In this document: one piece after another, positions 41,625 through 50,333 of the stretch | How the letters are laid out: the number at the start of each line of letters is the position of its first letter | Numbering within the stretch: position 1 is the first letter of the stretch | DNA from: an uncultured Sulfolobales archaeon | GTDB taxonomy: Archaea; Thermoproteota; Thermoprotei_A; Sulfolobales; Acidilobaceae | Reading direction: 5' to 3' | Assembly (NCBI GenBank): GCA_937921695.1 | Contig: CAKZTZ010000022.1 | Coordinates: 1 to 64,000 of the forward strand | Length of the DNA: 64,000 nt | Notes under the pieces: model-generated | Seen by the model: the letters and a program-made list of their open reading frames with translations, nothing else | What the model was told of the DNA's origin: nothing | The model's database searches: none | Position numbers and translations under genes: made by a program

Positions 41625-42863
41625 TCACATTATGTTCTCATAGCTGCACTTTAACCCTCTCTTCACCCTCCTATGCGGCCATACTTTGCAGCCTACTAGC
41701 TCAACGTTCTCCTCAACTACAACGTCATCGCCTATACTGCTTCCTATTATCTTAGACCCGCTCATAATCTTAACGTGCCTCCCAACTATGCTATTCTCTA
41801 TGTGGACCCCGCCAGCCACATGGCTCCTATCCATTATTACACTCTCTTCAATCCTAGAGCCGCCCCCTATTATAGTGTAATTGTCTATTATAGAGTTAGC
41901 TATCTTAACCCCATCCCCTATCCTCACATGCCTCCCAATCAATATATCACCCTCTAGGATCAACTTTTTAGTGGCCGCCCTCTCTATAATATCTACTTGG
42001 AGAGCCTTAGAAGCGGGGCTTGAACCCTGAAACTTGACCCCCCTATAAGACATAGACACTTCAAGCCTCTCCGGCTCCAAGTTTCTAAGGAGGTATAGGG
42101 ATGCCTCAAGGTAACTCTCCGGAGTCCCTATATCGAACCAGAAGCTCTCCATAAAGTAGCCGGCTACGCGCCTACCCTCACCTATTATCCTAGGTATCAC
42201 GTGAGCCCCGAAATCAGCTTTACCCTCCTTAATCATGGCTTCAAAGTCTTCTGAGAGCAGGAAGTCTATCATTTCCCTCGATAATATGTAGACCCCGGTG
42301 TTAACTAGTTTCGAGGGGGCTTCTTCAGGCCTCTTAGGCTTCTCTACGAAACCCTTAATCATCATGCTCTCATCTACAGCAGCCACCCCGAAGCGGCGTA
42401 GCTCCTCCACACTATCTATCTCTTTTAAAGCTATGCTCATGAAAGCTTCAGCCTCCCTATGCCTCCTATAGAATTTTTTAATGTTAATGCCCGCCACAGT
42501 ATCCCCCTGAACTACTAGCACGGGCTCCCTGATCTTATAGTATTCCGCGAGTATCTTGACGCTGTGGGCGTTACCTAGGCTGTCCTCGTTAGGCTGATAT
42601 CTGATTCTGACGAGCCTGCTAACCCCGGGGGCGAGCCTGACTTTGAAGCCCCCGCCTAGGTGGTCGTGTAGGGCTTTATAGTTGAAGTAGCCGCTAACTC
42701 CCAGGTATAGTTCTTCTACACCCTGTGATATGAGGCTGACCATTATGAAGTCTATTAGGAACTTGTTCATAAACCTTATCATAGCCTTGGAAGTTTCAAC
42801 GGTTAAAGGGTAGAGCCTTGTCCCCAGGCCTCCTATGGGGACGATTGCTTTAGTAACGCTCAC
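41625..42863 (-). CDS. Sugar-phosphate nucleotidyltransferase with beta-helix domain
   Basis: A 412-residue enzyme with an N-terminal nucleotidyltransferase domain (GGLGTRLYPLTVETSKAM, residues 12-29) and a C-terminal left-handed beta-helix of hexapeptide repeats (from about residue 300: IGRHVRIGDGVKI and following). It makes an NDP-sugar from NTP and a sugar 1-phosphate. The neighbouring glycogen synthase suggests it supplies ADP- or UDP-glucose, but GlmU- or RmlA-like activity is possible. It is 44 bases downstream of the GH57 gene on the same strand. GTG start. Confidence 0.83.
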   Translation of the reverse strand: MSVTKAIVPIGGLGTRLYPLTVETSKAMIRFMNKFLIDFIMVSLISQGVEELYLGVSGYFNYKALHDHLGGGFKVRLAPGVSRLVRIRYQPNEDSLGNAHSVKILAEYYKIREPVLVVQGDTVAGINIKKFYRRHREAEAFMSIALKEIDSVEELRRFGVAAVDESMMIKGFVEKPKRPEEAPSKLVNTGVYILSREMIDFLLSEDFEAMIKEGKADFGAHVIPRIIGEGRRVAGYFMESFWFDIGTPESYLEASLYLLRNLEPERLEVSMSYRGVKFQGSSPASKALQVDIIERAATKKLILEGDILIGRHVRIGDGVKIANSIIDNYTIIGGGSRIEESVIMDRSHVAGGVHIENSIVGRHVKIMSGSKIIGSSIGDDVVVEENVELVGCKVWPHRRVKRGLKCSYENIM

Positions 42864-42907
42864 ATCAACTAAACCCCACTATATAATATTTCATCGTAGA
42901 TTTATAT

Positions 42908-44431
42908 TTATTTCAAACCTTGAGAGCCTTCTAGTCCACACTTAGAAAATGCAGCACTTCGAGAACATCGCCTACGCGCAGCCCCTTTAAAGCGTAAACC
43001 ACACTTAGAAACTGCAGCCTTGAAACCCTCCCTAGCCAGGAGAACCTCCCTAGCCCACTTCTCTATGTCACCCCTGTTCTCATGATACTCTATAGACTCC
43101 CCCGGCACCCTATTCAGGGATTCGAGGAGCTCGCCCATACTACACGCTTTAAACCCCGTATAAGACCCGTCGGGGGTTTTAAAATAGAAGCAGAGCCTCT
43201 CGGGGGCTGTGAACTTAGACAGGAAAGTGCAGTAGTTTCTCCAAGCCATCTCGACAACCCATTTTGAGAATGCTTCTAGGGCTGTAATATAAGTGGCTTG
43301 AGCCTTATAGGGGCTCCCGTAGGGGTTGAAGTAGCTGTGAACATCGCCCGCCGGCCCTGCCTTAGTAGCCTGGTAGTAGAAGTGGTCGCTCATAGAGTAG
43401 AGCCTCCAAAGCCTTAAAGCCCTGTCTCCTAACGCTTTACTATAATAGTATAGGGTTCTAAGCTTCTCGAGAGCAATCTTCTGGATATCATTGCCAATCC
43501 ACGCGCTCAAATCCCTCTCGTCAGCCCAGCTTATAGTACTCCAGGGCGGCACATCGTAAACGCCTCGGGCTTCAACTTCTGAAGCTGCTTCCGTCACTGT
43601 CGAGAATACTAGCCCCCTCCTCTCAGCTTCCCTAGGGAGCCATTCGAGAAACTCGTATATCCCTGTTTCCGGCCATTGGTGCTCCCCGAAAGTTTCATAG
43701 TCTAAAGCAACCACCACTACTTCCCCGGGGGATGCTTCAAGCCAGGAGACGTACTTTGAGGCTGTAAGGGGGTGCTGGTCCCAGTTTCTAAGGCTAAACC
43801 TGAACCCTATGTCATCGCTCAGCCTGTAATTCCTTAAGAGTATTCTTATTCCGCATAGGGGGTTAGCATAAACGTGGTTATACCCTTTAAACCCCTGGAC
43901 CCACTCAACCCCCTCTGTAACTACAGCTTTGAAACCCATTTCCGATAGTGTGCAGCCGATATCATTGTTATATATGAACTCCACGTTCTCCGCAGAGCTA
44001 GGCTTATAGCCGAGGAGTTCCTCTAAAAGTTTAACATGCTCTAAAACCTGCTCCACGAACTCACCCCTATCTATTAGCCAGGCTAGCGAGTGATAGTATG
44101 TTTGAGCCGCGAACTCCACCCTCTCACTCTCAACCATCTCCTCGAAAAGCCCTATAGCCTCGGGGGCTTTCCTCTTAAGCTGCTCCAGGGTGATGCCGGA
44201 GACGCTCATTGTGAACTTGAAACTCTTATTCTCCTTTAAAGCCCCTAGGAGAATTTTGGAGGCTTTAACGTAAACCCTCTCTGAAACCCTCTTAAACACT
44301 ATGTCGTTAACATCCCAGTTGAAAACCTCCTCAGGATCCCCCATGAGGGCCCCTGGAGGGGCTTCAGCTAAGGGCTTAATCCTGAAGGGCTGGTGGACTT
44401 CGAAGAATAGGACAACACGCACGGGCGGCAC
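42908..44431 (-). CDS. GH57 glycoside hydrolase (alpha-amylase-like)
   Basis: A 507-residue glycoside hydrolase of family 57. The N-terminal VVLFFEVHQPFRI is conserved region 1 with the key His; the likely nucleophile E151 is in NVEFIYNND, and the acid/base D244 in VALDYETFGEH. It should cut or rearrange alpha-glucans, in the cytoplasm because no signal is present. The last 35 residues (three Cys, many Arg/Ser) are an unusual tail containing a 21-codon duplication. One base separates it from the glycogen synthase gene, so they are cotranscribed. Confidence 0.9.
   Translation of the reverse strand: MPPVRVVLFFEVHQPFRIKPLAEAPPGALMGDPEEVFNWDVNDIVFKRVSERVYVKASKILLGALKENKSFKFTMSVSGITLEQLKRKAPEAIGLFEEMVESERVEFAAQTYYHSLAWLIDRGEFVEQVLEHVKLLEELLGYKPSSAENVEFIYNNDIGCTLSEMGFKAVVTEGVEWVQGFKGYNHVYANPLCGIRILLRNYRLSDDIGFRFSLRNWDQHPLTASKYVSWLEASPGEVVVVALDYETFGEHQWPETGIYEFLEWLPREAERRGLVFSTVTEAASEVEARGVYDVPPWSTISWADERDLSAWIGNDIQKIALEKLRTLYYYSKALGDRALRLWRLYSMSDHFYYQATKAGPAGDVHSYFNPYGSPYKAQATYITALEAFSKWVVEMAWRNYCTFLSKFTAPERLCFYFKTPDGSYTGFKACSMGELLESLNRVPGESIEYHENRGDIEKWAREVLLAREGFKAAVSKCGLRFKGAARRRCSRSAAFSKCGLEGSQGLK
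42936..43018 (-). repeat. In-frame duplication at the 3' end of the GH57 gene
   Basis: CCACACTTAGAAAATGCAGC (42936-42955) recurs at 42999-43018 with one change. The 63-base period is 21 codons, so the copies encode the related peptides AAVSKCGL and AAFSKCGL in the C-terminal tail. Confidence 0.8.
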
Positions 44432-44432
44432 C

Positions 44433-46004
44433 TCAAGTTATAGCCCTATAGTAAGCCATGAGCCTCGCTTTCTCATAGCAAGCTTCAAGCTGGCTGTATA
44501 CGGCTGGTTTACTAAACATTTCTCTAGCTCTCTTCAAACAATTCGCCTTAATCCTATCACGGGAGCCCGGCCCCCCCACTTTAAGATCTTTTATTGGAGC
44601 TTTTGAAGGATCCCCCTCTATTGTAGCTATAGACTCCATAGCCATCCCAAGCTCCCAGGGATCCTCTGGTTTAACTAGGAGCCCTGTGCCTTCATCGCTA
44701 TCTCTTAAATCCACGATTATCTCCTTGAGGCCGCCTACGGAGGAGGCGATCACGGGAACTCCTAGAGCGGTAGCTTCTGCGGCCGCGAGACCGAAAGGCT
44801 CCCATCTCGACGGGGCTATGAGGGCTTTAGATAGTTTTATGAGGGCGAGCTTAGTGTTCGAGCTTAATTTCCCGACAACCACGGATACTCTGCCCGGCCT
44901 TTCCCCAGCCAGCTTTCTAATTAGATCCTCGTATTCGAGGTCCCCTATTGGTATCCCTAGGATTAAGAGTTTAACGCTGGGGGCGAAGTCTAAGGCTTTT
45001 ATCGCAATGTCGAAGCCTTTCTGCCATGTAAGCCTACCTATTGAAGTCATTAGGTTTCCTCCAGGCTCTAAATGCCCCCACACTTTTAAACCTCCAGTTA
45101 AATCCCTGATAGCCCTCCACTCGACCCCCTCAGTTTGACCTTCAAACTTTTCTCTTATGAAAGCCTCCACGCTTTCAACGTTAACATCCACGGGATTATA
45201 GGCTACGCACGACTTACCCCATATCCAGCCCCCATACTTTGGGAGGAGCTCCTCCCTTAGATATGAGAGGCTAACAGTTACTATAAGGTCTGCCTCGTTA
45301 ACGCCGAAAGCCTCCACGTTACCCCCAACGCTATCCCACACCCTACTATAATCTTCAATCTCATGGCTTGAAAACCTCCAGACAAGGTGTGGGCCGTTAG
45401 AGAGGCCAGACCAGTCCTGGGAGGCGTAATGCCAGGGGAAGCTCGGCGAGCCCGACAAGTGTATAGTATATACTAGGGGCAGGGCTAGCCCCCTCCTCTC
45501 AGCTTCCTGCTTAACCGCTACTCCTGCTAAGACGCTGTGCCAGTCATTAACATCAACTATGTCTGGGAGTTCTTGAAACCTCTGAGCGTAAGCCCTCACA
45601 GCCCTAGCTAGGAGGGAAGACTTCTCCTCCACATTCCCATATATATTCCACACGTCAAACACTTCCCTAGTAGCGCTGTCGAGACCCTTAAACGCAACTA
45701 TGCGGACACCATTCAATATAACCTCGTCAGCCCCAAGGCAGTAGCCGTAGAACCTACCGTCAACCCCCCTCCTATAGCCGCAGTCCGAGAACCCCACATC
45801 TCTAAGGCCAAGCCTAAACCTTAGGAGGGGGTCTAAATGCCTCCCGTGCGAGGGCATGAGGACAGTAACTTTTTTACCCATAGACGCTAGAGCCTCAGCC
45901 CTACCCCTAACAGCCTCCCCGAGACCTCCGAGGCTCGCTAGCCCTGAATACTCAAAAGATAACAGCCACACTTTATCTATACTAACGGGGGCGAAGAGCT
46001 TCAA
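44433..46004 (-). CDS. glgA: Glycogen synthase, GT5 family
   Basis: A 523-residue glycosyltransferase with two Rossmann domains. The N-terminal ... SLGGLGEAVRGRAEAL replaces the KxGGL loop of bacterial enzymes, and the C-terminal donor site has IGRLTWQKGFDIAIKAL and PSRWEPFGLAAAEATALGVPVIAS with the conserved E-x7-E. It extends alpha-1,4-glucan chains from ADP- or UDP-glucose. It is the middle gene of an alpha-glucan cluster. TTG start. Confidence 0.92.
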   Translation of the reverse strand: MKLFAPVSIDKVWLLSFEYSGLASLGGLGEAVRGRAEALASMGKKVTVLMPSHGRHLDPLLRFRLGLRDVGFSDCGYRRGVDGRFYGYCLGADEVILNGVRIVAFKGLDSATREVFDVWNIYGNVEEKSSLLARAVRAYAQRFQELPDIVDVNDWHSVLAGVAVKQEAERRGLALPLVYTIHLSGSPSFPWHYASQDWSGLSNGPHLVWRFSSHEIEDYSRVWDSVGGNVEAFGVNEADLIVTVSLSYLREELLPKYGGWIWGKSCVAYNPVDVNVESVEAFIREKFEGQTEGVEWRAIRDLTGGLKVWGHLEPGGNLMTSIGRLTWQKGFDIAIKALDFAPSVKLLILGIPIGDLEYEDLIRKLAGERPGRVSVVVGKLSSNTKLALIKLSKALIAPSRWEPFGLAAAEATALGVPVIASSVGGLKEIIVDLRDSDEGTGLLVKPEDPWELGMAMESIATIEGDPSKAPIKDLKVGGPGSRDRIKANCLKRAREMFSKPAVYSQLEACYEKARLMAYYRAIT

Positions 46005-46162
46005 AATCTAAACCCTAGATTCAAGGCTGAGTAAAAGTTTTTAAGACTAACCTAGGCCCTAACAATGCATGCTTATGAAACCCCTAGTGAACCCGCAACT
46101 TATGAATAGGCCACGGTGAAGGCGCCCTGAGCCCAGCTTTACAAGGCGTGCCCGCTATAATG

Positions 46163-48550
46163 TTAGGCTCTGACTTTTAAAATCTCGGAGAGATTGGCGA
46201 AAGCCTTAACCCACCGCCACATAGCCTCATCCCCGGCTTCAGCTGCCCTCTTAAAGTCCGAGTAGTACCTCCTTTTTAGAACTGCCATCAAAACCCTTGC
46301 GCTACTTAAATCCTCGAGGCTTAGCCCGGCGCTCAATGAGGCTTCTACAGTGTCGTGGAGGGCGGTTAAAGTGCTAGTGTCTTGGGGGTCCCTGTAGAGG
46401 TTGTTGATGGTTTTAGCTATCTTCGCTGCTAGGACTGTTTTAACGTCTGGGTAGAGCGTTAAACCCAGGTTTTCAACTAGTTTCAGGCATCCTCTGATTC
46501 GGGCCCAGTCGGGCGAAGGCCTGAAGAGTTCTTCGAGGAGCCTCGTGTTTAACGTGTGGGAGAGCGTTGCTTTCAGCTCTTCAGGCTCCGGGAGCCTTCT
46601 AAGCCTGTAGAACTTAACTATGCTGGTTAGACTTTGGAGCCAGCTGTCGATGGGCGGGGCTAGGCTTCTTAAAGCCTCACTAGCTGCTACCTCGGCAACT
46701 AGGGCTTGCTCGTCTGCTGGGAGTTCTTGTAATGTGTATATGCTGGGCTGGAAAGCCTCTTCTAGGGTGTTGAGGAGCTTAGCCTGGGAGCCCTCCTCTA
46801 AAGCTCTAACAGTTTTCCTGAGGAGGTTTATGTAAACCTCAGGCTTATCCAAGAACCCTGTGCCTACGTAAATGTCGGTGGGTCCTAGCTTTATAAGGGC
46901 GTAGTGTATAGTAGCCTGGTCCATTGTAGTTAATGATAAAGCGTTAACTATCCCTAGGTGGAGCTCTCTGAAAGAATCCCTCCTAGTCTCCGAGAAGCTG
47001 AAAGAGTATAATGTCATCTCCTTACCCGCGAGCCCTATGCTCCTCCTGACAGCATAGATCGCGGCAGCTTTCAGGAGGTCAACTCTATGGCCTATAGCCC
47101 TCCTATATATTATGGTGCCCCGCTCTCCAGTATTGCTTGAAGCCTCCCCAATCAGGGACGTGAAAGCTTCCTCAACACTATCATATCCCAGTTCCTTTAG
47201 AAGCTCTACGGTTCTAGCCGCGTGCCTCAAGACTTGGAAAGGCTCGGGCCTCCCCAAGTCCTCGAAAAACCAGGCGTCACTAGACTGTGATAGGAGCGAG
47301 TGCCTGACAGCTTCGAGGATTTTCAAAGCCTTGATGGAGGATTCGACATCTCTATCTTTAAGGTGGAACTCTAGGAAACCCGCTAGAACCCCGGGGCTCC
47401 TAAGGGATACGACCATATAGTAATCCTGGAGAGCCCTATAATGGTCTTTGAAGAGGGTGGGCCCGAGCTCCTCGTAGGCCTTCAATGTTTCAAGGCTTAA
47501 CATGTCTATAGCCTTCCTAAGGGGGGCCCTCCAATCCTGCCTCCACCCAGGCCTAATCTCCGAGGCACACCCGCACTCCGACTTCCACCTCTCCACTCCG
47601 TGAGGGCAGCTCCACGAAGTGTTAGCAGCTATTTTTGCTTTGATCCTGGGAGGGTTCACCTCCAGGAATCTCGCTATGCTCGTCAGCCTAGCCTCGCCAC
47701 TACTATCTATAATGTCGAGGGCTTTAGCAAGCTCTCTAGCCCCGTTCTTCTTATGGTGGCCGAAAACCTCCCCGTCCGAGGCTACAGTAATAATTTGAGG
47801 CTCTTGGAGGAGCTCGTTGTAAGAACCTAGAATCCTAGAAGCCAGCTTCCCCCCATCTTCTAGGAGGTCCCCGAAAGATAGTTCTCTCGATATCCCTTCA
47901 TCATAAACTACGGCCGCTAAGCTCCTCCCCGATGGTAGGGATATTCTGTAAGCCACCCTAGGGTCAGCCTTACTATATTCAAGCCACCTCCCCCCAACCT
48001 TAACAGTGCTAATCTGGTGTGGCGCTAGGATGACGAACTTTACCCCATTATCAACTAGTATTTCGAGGGTTTCATAGTCAACTGCAGCCTCTGGCAGCCA
48101 GAAGCCCTCCGGGGGCCTCCCGAAAGTGTCTTCGAAAAACCTAACACCCCAATAGACAGACAGCTCCCTATAAAGCCTAGGAGCCAGGGGCATGATTATG
48201 TGAGCGTAAGGCTGCGCTATCGCCACACCCCTCCCATACCTCGATATAGACTCCGCGTCAGCCTCAACTATAGCCTTGAAAACTTCAGGGCGCTTCTCCC
48301 TCAACCACGTTAAAAGTATGGGGCCAAAACTAAAGTTTATCCTAGAATAGTTGCTAACAACACCCTCAACCCAGCCATCAACACCGTAAACGGGGATCCA
48401 AGCATTAACACTGTAACATTCAGAGTCAACCCTCTCATTCCAGTCGTGGAAAGGATAAGCAGTGGGGTCCAAGTCCACATGCTCAGTCCAAGGGTTAAAC
48501 CTCGGAGGCTGGTAAAAATGGCCGAAAAACGCTACAAACTTTTCAATCAA
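46163..48550 (-). CDS. GH57 family protein with DUF3536-like C-terminal region
   Basis: A protein of 795 residues. The N-terminal GH57 barrel has HFYQPPR (about 11-17), the likely nucleophile E154 in GFWLPEAAVDYE and the acid/base D259 in ASDGEVFGHH. The long helical C-terminal half resembles DUF3536. The frame is open to TTG 48577, but a TTTATAAG box at 48585-48592 predicts transcription start near 48563, inside that extension. TTG 48550, with GGAG five bases upstream, gives the usual N-terminus and is chosen. Substrate is an alpha-glucan of unknown linkage; it is the first gene of the cluster. Confidence 0.87.
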   Translation of the reverse strand: MIEKFVAFFGHFYQPPRFNPWTEHVDLDPTAYPFHDWNERVDSECYSVNAWIPVYGVDGWVEGVVSNYSRINFSFGPILLTWLREKRPEVFKAIVEADAESISRYGRGVAIAQPYAHIIMPLAPRLYRELSVYWGVRFFEDTFGRPPEGFWLPEAAVDYETLEILVDNGVKFVILAPHQISTVKVGGRWLEYSKADPRVAYRISLPSGRSLAAVVYDEGISRELSFGDLLEDGGKLASRILGSYNELLQEPQIITVASDGEVFGHHKKNGARELAKALDIIDSSGEARLTSIARFLEVNPPRIKAKIAANTSWSCPHGVERWKSECGCASEIRPGWRQDWRAPLRKAIDMLSLETLKAYEELGPTLFKDHYRALQDYYMVVSLRSPGVLAGFLEFHLKDRDVESSIKALKILEAVRHSLLSQSSDAWFFEDLGRPEPFQVLRHAARTVELLKELGYDSVEEAFTSLIGEASSNTGERGTIIYRRAIGHRVDLLKAAAIYAVRRSIGLAGKEMTLYSFSFSETRRDSFRELHLGIVNALSLTTMDQATIHYALIKLGPTDIYVGTGFLDKPEVYINLLRKTVRALEEGSQAKLLNTLEEAFQPSIYTLQELPADEQALVAEVAASEALRSLAPPIDSWLQSLTSIVKFYRLRRLPEPEELKATLSHTLNTRLLEELFRPSPDWARIRGCLKLVENLGLTLYPDVKTVLAAKIAKTINNLYRDPQDTSTLTALHDTVEASLSAGLSLEDLSSARVLMAVLKRRYYSDFKRAAEAGDEAMWRWVKAFANLSEILKVRA

Positions 48551-48584
48551 GGCAACTCCAAATACTGGATAGTCCAAAGCCCCC

Positions 48585-48592
48585 CTTATAAA
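48585..48592 (-). promoter_or_regulatory. TATA box of the alpha-glucan cluster
   Basis: TTTATAAG on the minus strand, about 38 bases before the TTG at 48550. It sets the likely transcript start near 48563 and so decides the start codon of the first gene. Confidence 0.6.
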
Positions 48593-48677
48593 CCTTAAAC
48601 CCTACTATTAGGAAAACAGCCCCTATGTAAGTTGTTTTAAGCTTTCCGCTGACGTTAGTGTATTAGGTGTTTTTGTA

Positions 48678-49952
48678 TTGAAGGTTTTATATGTGGTTTT
48701 GGATGGGGCTTCTGATGGTTTTAACGCTCCGAGGAGGGTTTTGGATTATGCTTATAAGCCTAATATAGATTCTCTGGCTTCAACATGCCTCAGCGGCTTA
48801 ATGTATCCTGTGGGGCCTGGTATTGCCCCTGAGAGTGATGTTGCTGTTATGTCGCTTCTAGGCTATGATCCCCAGGTTTACTATACTGGCCGCGGCCCTC
48901 TTGAGGCTTTGGGGGCTGGCATAGTGTTCTCTGAGGGTTGCGTGGCTTTCAGGGCTAATTTCGCTACTGTCGACCGTGGGACTTTAAGGATTATTGATAG
49001 GAGGGTTGGTAGGAGTCTCTCAAGTTGGGAGGCGAGGGAGCTGGCTAAGGCTCTCGACGGTATGAGCCTCTCAGGCGGGAAAGCTAGGGCTGTCTTTAAA
49101 GCTACAGTGGGGCATAGGGCTGTCTTAGTGTTAGAGTGTGAGGGTCTAAGACTCTCCGCTAGAGTTTCTAATAGCGACCCGGCATATGAGAGGAGGGGGC
49201 TTATAAGTGTCGCCCTTAAAACTTTCGAGAATAAAATAGTGGAAGTTAAGCCCCTAGAAGAAACTGTGGAGGCGGAGCTCGCGGCCGAGCTGGCTAACGA
49301 GTTCATATTTAGAGCTTTAGAGATCCTGGAGGAGCACGATGTTAACAAGTTGAGGGAAGCTCGGGGGCTCCCAAAAGCTAACGCTGTCCTACTAAGGGAT
49401 GCGGGGGACAGGAAGCCTCCCGCGGAGCCTATTAGCGAGAAGTTTGGACTCAAATTCACAGCAATAGCTGAGATGCCTGTAGAAGTTGGGATAGCTAGAG
49501 CCCTCTCTATGAACGTTGAGAGTGTTGACGTTGAAGCCTACGCGAGCAAGCCCCAGCTACTTGAGGCTGAAGCTTTCAAAACCCTAAAGGCCCTAGAGTC
49601 TTCAGATGCTATCTACGTGCACCTTAAGGGCCCCGACGAGCCCGGCCATGACGGTGACTTCGAAGGTAAAGTTAGGGCTGTAGAGGATATTGACAGGTAC
49701 TTTTTCAAGACTGTGCTCGACAAGCTGGACTTTCAAAACACCCTAGTAATAGTCACTTCAGACCATTCAACACCATGGAATTTAAAGGCTCACAGCGATG
49801 ACCCCGTGCCAGTCATGTTATCGCATTCGAGGCTTGGCGAGAAGAGGTGGAGGTTCTCGGAGCTCGAGTTTAGGGAGGGCTCTCTAGGCCTCATAGATGC
49901 TGGCTACAAGCTACTTCCTATGGTTGTTAAAGTTTTGAGGGATTTATCCTAG
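48678..49952 (+). CDS. apgM: 2,3-bisphosphoglycerate-independent phosphoglycerate mutase (archaeal)
   Basis: A 424-residue enzyme of the alkaline phosphatase superfamily that interconverts 3- and 2-phosphoglycerate. It starts VLYVVLDGASD, with the metal-binding Asp, and has SDVAVMSLLGYDP with the phosphorylated Ser and VTSDHSTPW with metal-binding Asp and His near the C-terminus. It matches archaeal ApgM in length. A TTG start is preceded by GGTG. The last nine bases overlap the convergent PadR gene. Together with enolase this covers lower glycolysis. Confidence 0.93.
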   Translation: MKVLYVVLDGASDGFNAPRRVLDYAYKPNIDSLASTCLSGLMYPVGPGIAPESDVAVMSLLGYDPQVYYTGRGPLEALGAGIVFSEGCVAFRANFATVDRGTLRIIDRRVGRSLSSWEARELAKALDGMSLSGGKARAVFKATVGHRAVLVLECEGLRLSARVSNSDPAYERRGLISVALKTFENKIVEVKPLEETVEAELAAELANEFIFRALEILEEHDVNKLREARGLPKANAVLLRDAGDRKPPAEPISEKFGLKFTAIAEMPVEVGIARALSMNVESVDVEAYASKPQLLEAEAFKTLKALESSDAIYVHLKGPDEPGHDGDFEGKVRAVEDIDRYFFKTVLDKLDFQNTLVIVTSDHSTPWNLKAHSDDPVPVMLSHSRLGEKRWRFSELEFREGSLGLIDAGYKLLPMVVKVLRDLS

Positions 49953-50267
49953 GATTCTCCTAGCCCATTCTAGTATGTTTTTAGCTTCGCTTAGGGCTTT
50001 GAGCCCTTTCTCTGTGGGCCTGTAGAGTGTTTCGCCTCCAAGGCTTACAGTCTCTAGTAGTCCTTCTCTAGTCATCTTGTAGAGTACTATGTACACTGTT
50101 ATTGTGGCGGGTTTAATGTCTAGTTCTTCTAGTTTCTTCTTAACCTCGTAGGCTTTCAGGGGCTTGCCGGCCGCGAGTATCTTTATAATGTACATCCACA
50201 GGTTCTCCACTGTTATTTTTCTCTTGAACCTCTGTACTGCCTTAGTTTCGCTCATGAACCTCCCCAT
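49944..50267 (-). CDS. PadR-like winged-helix transcription regulator
   Basis: A 107-residue winged-helix protein of the PadR type (ENLWMYIIKILAAGKPLKAYEVKKKLEEL, then YRPTEKGLKAL in the wing). It is read divergently from the inositol-phosphate synthase gene; two matching palindromes lie between the genes. Start: a TATTTAAG box on the minus strand would give transcription at about 50267, making the ATG there leaderless; an ATG four codons later has GGGGAGG four bases upstream. Autoregulation and control of the inositol gene are inferred. Confidence 0.85.
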   Translation of the reverse strand: MGRFMSETKAVQRFKRKITVENLWMYIIKILAAGKPLKAYEVKKKLEELDIKPATITVYIVLYKMTREGLLETVSLGGETLYRPTEKGLKALSEAKNILEWARRILG

Positions 50268-50273
50268 TTAATA

Positions 50274-50287
50274 TTTACGGGCGTAAA
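50274..50287. promoter_or_regulatory. Operator palindrome 1 between PadR and ino1
   Basis: TTTAC-GGGC-GTAAA, arms of 5 bp. The same arms occur in operator 2; the centres are 32 bp apart, about three helical turns, so two dimers could bind one DNA face. Confidence 0.6.
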
Positions 50288-50305
50288 ACTTAAATACTCC
50301 TGATA

Positions 50306-50319
50306 TTTACAGCTGTAAA
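50306..50319. promoter_or_regulatory. Operator palindrome 2 between PadR and ino1
   Basis: TTTAC-AGCT-GTAAA is a perfect 14-bp palindrome. It lies just downstream of the TTAAATA box (about 50290-50296) that should drive the inositol-phosphate synthase gene, so binding here would block initiation. Confidence 0.6.
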
Positions 50320-50333
50320 AGAGGGTTGGAGGT

